Notes under the pieces: model-generated
Seen by the model: the letters and a program-made list of their open reading frames with translations, nothing else
What the model was told of the DNA's origin: nothing
The model's database searches: none
Part shown: in pieces, positions 1-8,292 of the stretch
How the letters are laid out: every line of letters begins with the position of its first letter
Position numbering within the stretch: the stretch's first letter is position 1
Source of the DNA: Coriobacteriia bacterium
GTDB taxonomy: Bacteria; Actinomycetota; Coriobacteriia; Coriobacteriales; Atopobiaceae
Direction: 5' to 3'
DNA: 41,763 nucleotides
Assembly (NCBI GenBank): GCA_030530145.1
Contig: JAUMVN010000003.1
Location: forward strand, 87,037 to 128,799
Program-made: the position numbers and the translations under genes

Positions 1-945
1 GGCGGGCCGCTCCGTCGAGAGAACCGTCTGCTCCTCAGCCGGCGCGGCGACGCGCTCCGCGGAAACGGCCGCCTGCTCGCTCGCCGCGGCAGCGTCATCA
101 ACCGTTCCGGCGGCCGCCTCGGCCGGAGCGCCCTGCTCCGCAGCCGGCGCTTTCGCGCGCTTGGAGGCGGCATACGCCTCGCGCAGGGCCGCGACCTCGC
201 GGTCCTCGCGCTCGCGGCGAGCCTTCTCCTGCTGCTCGCGGGCGCGGCGTGTCTCTTCCTCGTGCTCGACGCGGGTCGCGGCCTCGCGGGCCTCTCGCTC
301 CTGGCGCTTCTTCTCGCCGCGCGCGGAAGAGTTCGAGCCCCAGGAGTCGAAAACGCCCTTGAACTTGGTCTTTATGCTGCCGATAGGATCGTCAGACTCG
401 TTGCGGCGCTCGATCATCTTCTGCGGGTCCTCCGGCATCCGGCCCTCAAGGGACCAGGCTGAGCCCTGAGGCCAGCCGCTCGTCGAGTAGCCGGAGGCCG
501 ACGTCGGCGCGGAGTTCGCGCCCGGGCGGCCGGACCGGACCGGTGCGGCACGCCGCTGCAGGTAGGCGCCGCGCGGCGCGGGGGCCATGGGGACGAAGGG
601 GACGGCGCCGACGGGCACCGAGCCCTCGAGCTTCACGGGCGCGGGCATGGCGCCCATGCGCTGGGCGATGTCGGAAGCCGCGGGCTCTCCCTCCGCCCCA
701 GCATCGGTCATGGCGCCGTCGGCGACCGGGTCCGCCGCCGCGTCGTCGCCGCCGGCCGTCACATCCGCCGGCGCGTCCTCCTCGGCCTGCGCGTCAACGG
801 CGTCGTCCACGGCCTGCTCGGCGGCCGCCGCGTCCTGCCGCGCGCCGTCGGCCGCCCCCGTCGCGTCCGCCTCCACCGGCGACGCGCACATAAAACAGAA
901 GCGAGCGCCGTCAGGCAGCTCGGCCCCGCATTTCTTGCATCGCAT
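1..945 (-). CDS. Zinc-ribbon protein with charged coiled region (partial, runs off left edge)
   Basis: The frame is open from an ATG at 945 to the window edge, giving at least 315 codons with no stop. The start has a good ribosome binding site (AGGAGGAAG) a few bases upstream. The N-terminus is a zinc ribbon: MRCKKCGAELPDGARFC followed by FMC, i.e. two CxxC-type cysteine pairs at residues 3–6 and 17–20. A long Ala/Pro/Asp-rich linker, probably disordered, follows to about residue 150. Next is a conserved-looking stretch (around SLEGRMPEDPQKMIERRNE and DPIGSIKTKFKGVFDSWG), and then a highly charged Glu/Arg-rich region of about 80 residues that should form helix or coiled coil. The tail becomes Ala/Glu-rich again. 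No catalytic domain is visible in the part present. Zinc-ribbon proteins of this build are common and poorly characterised in Coriobacteriia. I cannot assign a function. Confidence 0.8.
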   Translation of the reverse strand, partial: MRCKKCGAELPDGARFCFMCASPVEADATGAADGARQDAAAAEQAVDDAVDAQAEEDAPADVTAGGDDAAADPVADGAMTDAGAEGEPAASDIAQRMGAMPAPVKLEGSVPVGAVPFVPMAPAPRGAYLQRRAAPVRSGRPGANSAPTSASGYSTSGWPQGSAWSLEGRMPEDPQKMIERRNESDDPIGSIKTKFKGVFDSWGSNSSARGEKKRQEREAREAATRVEHEEETRRAREQQEKARREREDREVAALREAYAASKRAKAPAAEQGAPAEAAAGTVDDAAAASEQAAVSAERVAAPAEEQTVLSTERPA

Positions 946-1001
946 TGGCTTCCTCCTGCTCGCCTCGAGATCAATCCTTCTAAATCTAACCGATTATGAA
1001 T

Positions 1002-1025
1002 GCGGCCTGCTCTCGGGCAGGCCGC
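1002..1025 (-). terminator. Stem-loop after the single-pass membrane protein gene
   Basis: A perfect 9-bp GC-rich stem (GCGGCCTGC/GCAGGCCGC) with a 6-base loop lies 9 bp beyond the stop codon at 1034. The minus-strand sequence after it is AT-rich but has no clean U run, so it is a probable but imperfect intrinsic terminator. Confidence 0.6.
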
Positions 1026-1033
1026 GAAAACAT

Positions 1034-1837
1034 TTAGTTGCTGGTTCCGGTCAGGATCTGCACCGGCGTGAACGACGTCGTGATCTGGTCGCGCAGCTCG
1101 TCCTGCAGCTTCTCGTCGAGGCCCGTGATGGTGCAGCTGAAGTTGACGCCGGCGGACGACTGCGTCTTCGTCCAGACGAACGTCATGAACGAGGTCACGT
1201 CCCCGGTCGGCTTCAGGAAGCCGAAGAGCTGGGACTGCTCGATCTCGCCCTCGCTGTCCAGGTGGACGTTCACGTGGTAGACCACCGTGTCGATATTGGG
1301 GTTAAGAAGCGAGTTGACGGCAAAGGCGGTGGCCTGGACCTGCGAGCCCGCGAAGCACTCGAGCGCGTTCTTCGAGCTGATGTCGGTCACCGAGACCTCG
1401 ATGCGGCCGGTGTTCTCGTCGGCCTCGATCACGGAGTAGTCCTCCGGGAACTGGGTGAAGCCGTTGCCCCACTCGACGCCGCCCTTGAGGGCCGAGGCCA
1501 CGGTGCGGACGTTCACGCTCTCCGAGAGGTTGGAGGTGTTCGCGCGGCGCATGACGCCGAAGAAGACCTGGGACGCGACGACGCCGACCAGGAAGACGAG
1601 CACGAACACGACGGCCGTCTTCGCGATGACCTTCTCGACGTTGGAACCGGAGGGGTCGTCGCCGGTCAGGGGGTCGACGTCGACGCCGAAGCCCTTCTCC
1701 CTGCGGTGACGGCGCTCGCGGGCGGCGCGCTCCTCGTCGGTGTGGCCCGTCTCGTCGACGGTCGCGAACAGCGCCTCGGCCTCGTCGGCGGTAAGGGCGC
1801 CCTTTTGGATGCGCGCGATGTCGTACTTCTTTGCCAT
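1034..1837 (-). CDS. Single-pass membrane protein, hypothetical
   Basis: 267 residues. The first ~65 residues are charged and probably cytoplasmic (KKYDIARIQKGALTADEAEAL, then an Arg/Glu-rich stretch). One clear transmembrane segment follows at about residues 70–92 (VIAKTAVVFVLVFLVGVVAS), then an extracytoplasmic domain of about 170 residues with alternating strand-like sequence. By the positive-inside rule the Arg-rich N-terminus should be cytoplasmic. The ATG is preceded by GGGAAG, and a TATACT element lies about 40 bp upstream. I do not recognise the extracellular domain. It has one cysteine pair (about residues 165 and 232) that could form a disulphide. The gene is separated by 88 bp from the zinc-ribbon gene and by 150 bp from the ABC transporter gene. 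Confidence 0.8.
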   Translation of the reverse strand: MAKKYDIARIQKGALTADEAEALFATVDETGHTDEERAARERRHRREKGFGVDVDPLTGDDPSGSNVEKVIAKTAVVFVLVFLVGVVASQVFFGVMRRANTSNLSESVNVRTVASALKGGVEWGNGFTQFPEDYSVIEADENTGRIEVSVTDISSKNALECFAGSQVQATAFAVNSLLNPNIDTVVYHVNVHLDSEGEIEQSQLFGFLKPTGDVTSFMTFVWTKTQSSAGVNFSCTITGLDEKLQDELRDQITTSFTPVQILTGTSN

Positions 1838-1874
1838 AGACTACTTCCCGTAGATAGAGTCGGCGATGGTCCAA

Positions 1875-1880
1875 AGTATA
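1875..1880 (-). promoter_or_regulatory. Candidate -10 element (TATACT)
   Basis: TATACT on the minus strand, about 38 bp before the ATG at 1837. The same hexamer stands upstream of purA and dnaA in this window. No convincing -35 element is visible. Confidence 0.4.
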
Positions 1881-1987
1881 GCGCCGGCGCGCCACGCGCA
1901 CACCAGCGAACGGCGGCTCCGCCTTATCCGCACCGCTCGGCGGCGGCGCGGAAGAGAGGCGAATAACCAGCAAGAAGCGCCCCGCGG

Positions 1988-3742
1988 CTACCCGGCGAAC
2001 TGCATGCGGTAATACCGCGCGTAGGTGCCGCCGGCGGCAAGAAGCTCCTCGTGCGTGCCGCGCTCGACGACCCGGCCGTCCTCGACCGTGGCGATCTCGT
2101 CGGCCCCCTTGATGGTGGAGAGCCGGTGCGCGATCACGATCGTGGTGCGCCCGCGGGCGAGCTCGGCGAGGGATTCCTGCACGACGCGCTCGGATTCGTT
2201 GTCCAGCGCCGAGGTCGCCTCGTCGAAGATGAGGATCGGCGGGTTCTTGAGGAAGACGCGCGCGATGGCGACGCGCTGCTTCTGCCCGCCGGAAAGGCGC
2301 GTGCCGCGCTCCCCCACCTGGGTGTCGTAGCCGTCGGGCATGCTCTCGATGAAGTCGGCGATGTTCGCGCGGCGAGCGGCCTGCGCCACCTCGGCGTCGG
2401 TCGCGCCGGGCTTGCCGTAGGCGATGTTCTCGCCGATGGTGCCGTCGAAGAGGTACACGTCCTGCTGCACGAGGCCGATGGCGCGGCGCAGGCTCGCCTG
2501 CGTGACGCCGCGGACGTCCTGGCCGTCGATGGTGATGGAGCCGGACGCCACGTCGTAGAAGCGAGGCAACAAACTGCAGGTCGTGGACTTGCCGCCACCC
2601 GAGGGCCCAACGAGGGCGAGGGTCTTCCCGGGCTCCACGTCAAGGCTCAGGTGGTCGATCACCGGGCGGTCGAGCTTCTCACCGCCGTCGGTGAGCTCGA
2701 CATCCTCATAGCTGAAGCACACATCGTTATAGGCGATGGCGCCGGGGCCGACCTCGAGCTCGACCGCGCCGGGCGCGTCCGCCACGTCGGGGGCGGTGTT
2801 CAGGACCTCGTCCATGCGCTTGAAGCCCGCGATGGCCTTCTGGTACATCTCGGTCGAGTCGACGAGCGTCTCCACCGGCGTCGAGAAGAGCGTGATGTAG
2901 AGCGCGAACGTGGCCATGTCCACCGCGGAAAGCCCGCCCGTCGCCACCAGATAGCCGCCGTAGACCACCACGAGGGTGTAGAGGGCGCCGGTCATGAGGC
3001 CGTAGACGCCATAATAGCGGCCCATCGTGTTGTACATGTCCTCCTTGGAGGCCAGGTAGCGCTCGTTCGCGGCGCGGAACTTCCTTCTCTCCGCGCGCTC
3101 GTTCGCAAAGGACTTGACCACGCGCATGCCCTCGAGCGAGTCCTGGAGCTGCGAGTTCACGTCGGAGATCTTCGCGCGGTTGTCGGTGAAGGTCTCGCGC
3201 ATGGTCAGGTTCATCTTCGCCATGACGGCGGCGAAGGCGAGCGTGACCACGAGGATGGCGCCCGAGAGCGCCGGCGAGAGCCTGAACAGGATGACGAAGG
3301 AGCCCACGATCTCGATCGAGCAGATGATGATCCACTCGGGCACGTGGTGGGCGGCCTCGCAGATGTCGAAGAGGTCGTTGACCACGCGGCTCATCATGTC
3401 GCCCGACGAGTGGCGGTCGAAGTACGAGAAGCTCATGCGCTCGTACTGCTCGAAGAGGTCCTGGCGCATGCGCGACTCCATGCGCGCGCCCATGATGTGG
3501 CCCTGGGCGCTCACGAAGTAGCGGCAGCCGCAGCGCACGAGGTACATGGCGATAAGCCCCGCGGCGATGCCCGGCAGCGCTCCGAGGATGGCCGAGGCCC
3601 CTTCCGTGAAGAGCCCGTTCGTGAGCGAGCGCAGGATGATCGGGAACGCCAGGTCGATGCCGGCGATGGCCACCGCGCACACCGTGTCGGCGACGAAGAG
3701 GCCCACCACCGGCTTATAGTAAGAAATAAAACGCTTAAGCAT
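1988..3742 (-). CDS. ABC transporter half-transporter, fused permease and ATPase
   Basis: An ABC exporter of the MsbA/LmrA type that would act as a homodimer, since no second half-transporter gene is adjacent. The first ~320 residues hold the six-helix type-1 transmembrane domain. The nucleotide-binding domain contains Walker A GPSGGGKST (about residue 380), the signature LSGGQKQR (about 485), Walker B ILIFDEATSALD (about 500) and the H-loop in IAHRLST. All catalytic residues, including the Walker B glutamate, are intact. I place the start at the ATG at 3742, which has GAAGGG five bases upstream. A GTG at 3748 is in frame but overlaps that binding site. The substrate cannot be read from sequence: family members export lipids, peptides or drugs. 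The gene lies 62 bp after the NUDIX gene and could share its transcript. Confidence 0.93.
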   Translation of the reverse strand: MLKRFISYYKPVVGLFVADTVCAVAIAGIDLAFPIILRSLTNGLFTEGASAILGALPGIAAGLIAMYLVRCGCRYFVSAQGHIMGARMESRMRQDLFEQYERMSFSYFDRHSSGDMMSRVVNDLFDICEAAHHVPEWIIICSIEIVGSFVILFRLSPALSGAILVVTLAFAAVMAKMNLTMRETFTDNRAKISDVNSQLQDSLEGMRVVKSFANERAERRKFRAANERYLASKEDMYNTMGRYYGVYGLMTGALYTLVVVYGGYLVATGGLSAVDMATFALYITLFSTPVETLVDSTEMYQKAIAGFKRMDEVLNTAPDVADAPGAVELEVGPGAIAYNDVCFSYEDVELTDGGEKLDRPVIDHLSLDVEPGKTLALVGPSGGGKSTTCSLLPRFYDVASGSITIDGQDVRGVTQASLRRAIGLVQQDVYLFDGTIGENIAYGKPGATDAEVAQAARRANIADFIESMPDGYDTQVGERGTRLSGGQKQRVAIARVFLKNPPILIFDEATSALDNESERVVQESLAELARGRTTIVIAHRLSTIKGADEIATVEDGRVVERGTHEELLAAGGTYARYYRMQFAG

Positions 3743-3804
3743 ATACACCCTTCAGCGGCGGCGATGCGCCAAGACTTCGACAAATGCGCGCCAGGCCAGC
3801 GCCT

Positions 3805-4521
3805 TTACGCGTCGGCGAGGCGGCGCGAGATGGCGTCGCACAGCAGCGCGCCCACGACCGTCTTCGCGTCCTCGATCCGCCCGTCGAGCACCGCGTCCAC
3901 GAGCTCGCCCACCTCGACGAGGTCCACGTTGATGAACTCGTCGGCGTCGGGGCTCGACTTGTCGAACGAGAGGCCGGTGGCCATGTAGATGTGGATAAGC
4001 TCGTCGCAGAACCCGTCCGAGGTCGCGATGGTGGTGAGAAACGCCATCTTCTCGGCGACCATGCCGGTCTCCTCGAGCAGCTCGCGGCCCGCGCACTCCA
4101 GCGGGTCCTCGCCGGGGTCGAGCTTGCCGGCCGGGATCTCCACCGTCACGCGGCCGAGGGCGGTGCGGTACTGGCGCACGAGGCAGATCCGCCCCTCGTC
4201 GGTCAGGGCCACGACGGCGACGGCACCGGGGTGGCGCACCACGTCGCGCAGCGCGCGGCGGCCGTCGGGCAGCTCCACCTGCAGGCGGTTCACGTTGAAG
4301 ATGCGGCCGCTCCAGGCCACGTCCTCGGTCAGGGGCTTCTCGGCGAGCCCCGCGTCGCGCGGGTCGTCGTCGCCGAGCACGAGGCCGCGCTCCTCGGGCG
4401 CGCCCGAGACGTGGTCCTGGGACTCGCGGTCCCCGTCGTAGGTGAAGGCGGCCACGGAGTCGCGCATGTTGCCCACGATGGACTCGATCTCGTCGCCCGA
4501 GTCCTTCTCTATATCAGCCAT
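3805..4521 (-). CDS. NUDIX hydrolase, ADP-ribose pyrophosphatase type
   Basis: 238 residues with a complete Nudix box at about residues 134–156 (GKLDPGE…RELLEETGM, matching G-x5-E-x7-REUxEExGU), which binds the divalent metal and cleaves a nucleoside diphosphate linked to another moiety. The surrounding sequence (RQYRTALGRVTVEIPAGKLD) is characteristic of ADP-ribose/ADP-sugar pyrophosphatases (NudF-like). Such enzymes hydrolyse ADP-ribose to AMP and ribose 5-phosphate. The first ~70 residues form an acidic, low-complexity extension not normally present in this family. The ATG at 4521 has GGAGGA upstream. The gene starts just after the purD terminator, so it may have its own promoter or be reached by read-through. 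Confidence 0.9.
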   Translation of the reverse strand: MADIEKDSGDEIESIVGNMRDSVAAFTYDGDRESQDHVSGAPEERGLVLGDDDPRDAGLAEKPLTEDVAWSGRIFNVNRLQVELPDGRRALRDVVRHPGAVAVVALTDEGRICLVRQYRTALGRVTVEIPAGKLDPGEDPLECAGRELLEETGMVAEKMAFLTTIATSDGFCDELIHIYMATGLSFDKSSPDADEFINVDLVEVGELVDAVLDGRIEDAKTVVGALLCDAISRRLADA

Positions 4522-4547
4522 TGTTCCTCCAAAGTGGATAGAAAAGC

Positions 4548-4589
4548 GCCCCTTTGCGCCGGCACCACGAAGGGCCGGCGCAAAGGGGC
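4548..4589 (-). terminator. Strong intrinsic terminator after purD
   Basis: A perfect 16-bp stem (GCCCCTTTGCGCCGGC and its complement) with a 10-base loop. On the minus strand it is followed by GCTTTTCTATC, a short U tract. It lies 17 bp beyond the purD stop and marks the end of the purA–degV–purD transcript. Confidence 0.88.
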
Positions 4590-4606
4590 TTGAGTTTGCG
4601 ATTCCT

Positions 4607-5896
4607 TTAGCGGCCCTGGATGCAGCGCAGGCCGATGTCGGAGCGGTAGGTCTTGCCGTCGAAGTCGATGAGCTCGCAGGCGGCGTAGGCCTGGGCGCGG
4701 GCCTCCTCGAAGGTCGGCGCCACGGCGGTCACGTCGAGGACGCGGCCGCCGTTGGTGAGGACCTCGCCGTCCTCGCCGAGCTTGGTGCCGGCGTGGTAAA
4801 CGGTCACGCCCTCGAGCTCCTCGGCGCGCTCGATGCCGGTGATGACCTTGCCCTTCTCGTAGGCGCCGGGGTAGCCGGCGGAGGTCAGCACGACCGAGAC
4901 GGCCCAGTCGTCGCCCCAGCGGACGTCCTTGGGGTCGAGCGTGCCGTTGTCGCAGGCGAGGAAGACGCTGACCAGATCGGCCTTCATGCGGGGCAGCACG
5001 ACCTGGGTCTCGGGGTCGCCGAAGCGGGCGTTGAACTCGAGGACCTTCGGGCCCTCAGCGGTGAGCATGAAGCCGCCGTAGAGGCAGCCGGAGTACGTGA
5101 TGCCCTCGGCCGCGAGCTCGGCCACGACGCGCTTCTCGATGTCGACCATCTGCGCGAGCTCGTCGTCGGTGACCATCGGGACGGGGCTGTAGACGCCCAT
5201 GCCGCCGGTGTTCGGTCCCTTATCGCCGTCGAGCGCGCGCTTGTGGTCCTGCGAGGTGGCCAGGGGAACGAGCGTCTTTCCGTCGGTGAGGGCGAGAAGG
5301 GAGCACTCGGGGCCCTCCATCATCTCCTCGACGACGACCGTGGCGCCGGCCTCGCCGAACGCGCCCGAGAAGCACTCGTGGACGCCCTCGAGGGCCTCCT
5401 CGGTGGTCTTGGCCACGATAACGCCCTTGCCTGCGGCCAGGCCGTCGGCCTTGACCACGATGGGGCCGCCGACCTTCTGCACATAGGCGGCGCACTCGGC
5501 CTCGTCGGTGAAGCTGCGGTAGGCGGCGGTGGGCACGCCGGCGCGGCTCATGACCTGCTTGGCGAACTTCTTGCTGCCCTCCATCTGGGCGGCCTTGCCG
5601 TTCGGGCCGAAGCACGGGATGCCGGCGGCGCGCACGGCGTCGGCCACACCCGCCACGAGCGGGGCCTCCGGGCCGATAACCACGAGGCCGATGCGGTGCT
5701 CGCGGGCCCAGTCAGCCACCGCGACGGGGCTCTCGGCGTCGAGCTCGACCTTCTCCGCCAGGCCGTACATGCCGCCGTTGCCGGGCGCGACGTAGATGCG
5801 GCCGCAGATCGGGGACTCGGCGAGCTTGGCGAGAAGCGCGTGCTCGCGGCCGCCGGAGCCGAGCAGGAGGATATCGACCTTACCGAGATTGCTCAT
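4607..5896 (-). CDS. purD: Phosphoribosylamine–glycine ligase (GAR synthetase)
   Basis: 429 residues, the normal length for PurD. It catalyses ATP-dependent joining of glycine to 5-phosphoribosylamine, the second step of purine synthesis. The N-terminus LLLGSGGREHALLAKLAESP is the family hallmark, followed by APGNGG. The ATP-grasp domain contains VVKADGLAAGKGVIVA, the GPECSLLALTDG segment and LEFNARFGDPETQ, which carries metal-ligand residues. The ATG at 5896 has GGAGGT upstream. It is the last gene of a three-gene run with purA and a DegV protein (37-bp spacing), ending at a strong terminator. The other purine genes are not nearby. Confidence 0.97.
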   Translation of the reverse strand: MSNLGKVDILLLGSGGREHALLAKLAESPICGRIYVAPGNGGMYGLAEKVELDAESPVAVADWAREHRIGLVVIGPEAPLVAGVADAVRAAGIPCFGPNGKAAQMEGSKKFAKQVMSRAGVPTAAYRSFTDEAECAAYVQKVGGPIVVKADGLAAGKGVIVAKTTEEALEGVHECFSGAFGEAGATVVVEEMMEGPECSLLALTDGKTLVPLATSQDHKRALDGDKGPNTGGMGVYSPVPMVTDDELAQMVDIEKRVVAELAAEGITYSGCLYGGFMLTAEGPKVLEFNARFGDPETQVVLPRMKADLVSVFLACDNGTLDPKDVRWGDDWAVSVVLTSAGYPGAYEKGKVITGIERAEELEGVTVYHAGTKLGEDGEVLTNGGRVLDVTAVAPTFEEARAQAYAACELIDFDGKTYRSDIGLRCIQGR

Positions 5897-5933
5897 GTGG
5901 GACCTCCGAAGAATTCAGGTTGCCAGGTAGTGC

Positions 5934-6914
5934 CTACTGTTGCGGTTCATTGCCGGTGTCGCCGGGCCCGTCGGGGCGCCCGGGAATCAACCCCTCGGGC
6001 AAGGGCCCGCAGGCCCCCGCCCTCAGGTAGATCTCTTTGGGGACGAAGGCGACTCCCACCGCGTCCGCGCCGATGCTGGCGAGGACGGCGAGCGACGCGT
6101 TGCCGCGTCCGAGGCGCCGGGAGCAGAACTCATTGGTGTCGAGCGGCTTCTTGAGCGCGCGGAGCGCCTTGGAGCCGGGCGCGCCGAGAAGCGCGTAGAC
6201 GAGGTCTCCCTCGGACGACGCCACCGAGCTCATGGCATGCGCCGAGCGGCCGCACAGGTCGCCCAGGTCGGTCGAGCGCGCGAGCGCCGTCCACTCGCCG
6301 TGGGAAAGAAGGAAGAGGGTCCTCTCGCCCGCCAGGCGCAGGCGCAGCGTGGTGGCGCGGACCATGAGGCGGGAGCGCTTCCGGGGGACGGCGTCGCGCA
6401 TGAAGCCTGAGGAAGCCTCGGGGATGAAGAGCATGCGGATCTCGTGCGCGAGCGAGCGGGCCAGGTTGACGGCCTCCTCGAACTCGACTCCCTGCTCGCG
6501 CGCCATCGCCAGCCGCTCGACGACGATGCCGGTGCCCACCGAGGCCACGCCGGTGTCCACGGTCCTCAGGCGCAGGCCGCCCGAGATGTCGATCTGCGCG
6601 ATGGCCTCCTCGGCCGCGGCCCAGGTACCGGTGCGCGGCAGAGAGCTGCACACCGTCGCGATGTTGGTGTATCCCTCGGCCATGAGCCTGCGGTACACGG
6701 CCAGGAACTCCTCGGCGCCGGGGCGCAGTATCCGGGCCGAGGCGTGTGAGCGCCGCAGCGAGGCGAGGCCCGCCTCGCGGTCGGCGGCGTCGCGGTACGT
6801 CTTGCCCCCCGCCTCGACGGACAGGGGTACACAGACGACCTCCAGCCGCGAGATGATCTCGGGCGGGAGGTCGCACGTGCTGTCGCAAACTATGGCGAAG
6901 GGGTGCTGGGGCAC
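5934..6914 (-). CDS. DegV family fatty-acid-binding-like protein
   Basis: 326 residues. The start IVCDSTCDLPPEI and the following VPLSVEAGGKTYRD match the DegV fold. Family members bind one fatty acid, and some (FakB) present it to a fatty acid kinase. The loop that normally reads S-S/T-x-SGT, which contacts the fatty-acid carboxylate, here reads SSLPRTGTW, so the usual serine–glycine pair is altered. The length exceeds the usual ~280, mostly through a Gly/Pro-rich C-terminal tail after about residue 305. The start is a GTG 15 bp after the purA stop, with GGAG overlapping that stop. Position between purA and purD implies co-transcription with purine genes. A FakB role is unproven, as no fakA gene is in the window. 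Confidence 0.85.
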   Translation of the reverse strand: MPQHPFAIVCDSTCDLPPEIISRLEVVCVPLSVEAGGKTYRDAADREAGLASLRRSHASARILRPGAEEFLAVYRRLMAEGYTNIATVCSSLPRTGTWAAAEEAIAQIDISGGLRLRTVDTGVASVGTGIVVERLAMAREQGVEFEEAVNLARSLAHEIRMLFIPEASSGFMRDAVPRKRSRLMVRATTLRLRLAGERTLFLLSHGEWTALARSTDLGDLCGRSAHAMSSVASSEGDLVYALLGAPGSKALRALKKPLDTNEFCSRRLGRGNASLAVLASIGADAVGVAFVPKEIYLRAGACGPLPEGLIPGRPDGPGDTGNEPQQ

Positions 6915-6929
6915 GAGGAGCGGTTCTCC

Positions 6930-8210
6930 TTAGTTCCAGTAGCGGTTGATCGTCTGCTCGCGGTCCGGGCCGACGGTGATGATGCTCGCGCGGACGCCGG
7001 AGACCTGCTCGAGGAAGTCGATGTAGTCCTTGGCCTCGCGCGGGAGCTTGTAGAAGTCGCGGACGTCGGAGATGTCGCACTTCCAGCCGGGGAGCGTCTC
7101 GTAGACGGGCTTGGCGTGGTAGAAGACGCCCTGGTGCTCGGGGACGGTCTTGTAGATCTTGCCGTCGCACTCGTAGGCCACGCAGACCTTGATCTCGTCG
7201 AGGCAGCCGAGGACGTCGAGCTTGGTGATGGCCAGGTCGGTGAGGCCGTTGACGCGGGCGGCGTAGTTGACCACGACCGCGTCGTACCAGCCGCAGCGGC
7301 GCTTGCGGCCGGTGGTCACGCCGTACTCGTGGCCGACCTCGCCGAGAAGGTCGCCCGTCTCGTCGAAGAGCTCGGTCGGGAAGGGGCCGGAGCCGACGCG
7401 GGTGAGATAAGCCTTGGCCACGCCGAGGACGCGCTTAATGTGGACGGGACCCACGCCGGAGCCGGTGACGGCGCCGCCGGCGGTGCAGTTGGAGGAGGTA
7501 ACGAACGGGTAGGTGCCGTGGTCGATGTCGAGCATCGTGGCCTGGGCGCCCTCGAAGAGGATGTTCTTGCCGGCCTCGAGCTGCTCGTTCAGGAAGAGCG
7601 AGGACTCCACGATGTAGGGGCGGATGCGCTCGGCGTAGGGCAGGTAGGTCTCGCAGATCTGGTCGACGGTGTAGGTCGGCAGCTCATAGATCTTCTCGAG
7701 GATGGGGTTGGTGTAGGACAGGGCCGCGTCGAGCTTCTCGCGGAAGATCTTCTCGTCGAGCATGTCCTGGATGCGCAGGCCGATGCGGTTCATCTTGTCC
7801 ATATAGCAGGGGCCGACGCCGCGCTTGGTGGTGCCGATGAGGTTCTTGCCGAGCTTCTTCTCGTGGGCGCCGTCGAGGTCCTTGTGGTACGGCATGACGA
7901 TGTGCGCGTTGCCGGAGATCTTCAGGTTCTCGGCCGAGATGCCCTGGCCGGCGAGCATATCGATCTCGGAGAGGAGGATCTCGGGGTCGACGATGCAGCC
8001 GTTGCCGATAACGGGGTAGGTGCCCTCGTACATGACGCCGGACGGGACCTGGTGAAGCGCGAGCTTCTTGCCGTTGGCGATGACGGTGTGGCCGGCGTTG
8101 GCGCCGCCCGAGTAGCGGCAGACGACGTCGAAGTCGCCGGAGATAAGGTCGGTGACCTTGCCCTTGCCCTCGTCGCCCCACTGAGTACCCACGAGCACTG
8201 ATGCGGACAT
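6930..8210 (-). CDS. purA: Adenylosuccinate synthetase
   Basis: 426 residues, the usual PurA length. It makes adenylosuccinate from IMP and aspartate using GTP, the first committed step to AMP. The P-loop GTQWGDEGKGK is at the N-terminus. Further family motifs are NAGHTV, GTTKRGVGPCYMDK, FEGAQATMLDIDHGTYPFVTSSN and TTGRKRRCGW. I prefer the ATG at 8210 (MSASVLVGTQWG) because AGAGGAAG lies six bases upstream. An in-frame ATG at 8234 adds eight poorly conserved residues with a weak binding site. A TATACT element sits about 40 bp upstream, so it may head the purA–degV–purD transcript, though dnaB read-through is also possible. Confidence 0.97.
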   Translation of the reverse strand: MSASVLVGTQWGDEGKGKVTDLISGDFDVVCRYSGGANAGHTVIANGKKLALHQVPSGVMYEGTYPVIGNGCIVDPEILLSEIDMLAGQGISAENLKISGNAHIVMPYHKDLDGAHEKKLGKNLIGTTKRGVGPCYMDKMNRIGLRIQDMLDEKIFREKLDAALSYTNPILEKIYELPTYTVDQICETYLPYAERIRPYIVESSLFLNEQLEAGKNILFEGAQATMLDIDHGTYPFVTSSNCTAGGAVTGSGVGPVHIKRVLGVAKAYLTRVGSGPFPTELFDETGDLLGEVGHEYGVTTGRKRRCGWYDAVVVNYAARVNGLTDLAITKLDVLGCLDEIKVCVAYECDGKIYKTVPEHQGVFYHAKPVYETLPGWKCDISDVRDFYKLPREAKDYIDFLEQVSGVRASIITVGPDREQTINRYWN

Positions 8211-8246
8211 GTGCTTCCTCTCTTCGAGAGTCATAGTTACTTTCCC

Positions 8247-8252
8247 AGTATA
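8247..8252 (-). promoter_or_regulatory. Candidate -10 element (TATACT) for purA
   Basis: TATACT on the minus strand about 40 bp before the purA ATG, in the 82-bp gap after dnaB. No matching -35 element is evident. A small CGCCGA/TCGGCG hairpin precedes it. Confidence 0.4.
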
Positions 8253-8292
8253 GCCGCCTTTGCCGCCGACATTCGGCGACAGCTTGCCGTCG

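Noticed and set aside
2051..3988. Long plus-strand open frames over the ABC transporter, purD, purA, dnaB, gyrA and gyrB genes
   Set aside because: Mirror frames of GC-rich genes, with repetitive Asp/Val/Gly/Leu/Arg composition and no recognisable motifs. The minus-strand genes are unambiguous.
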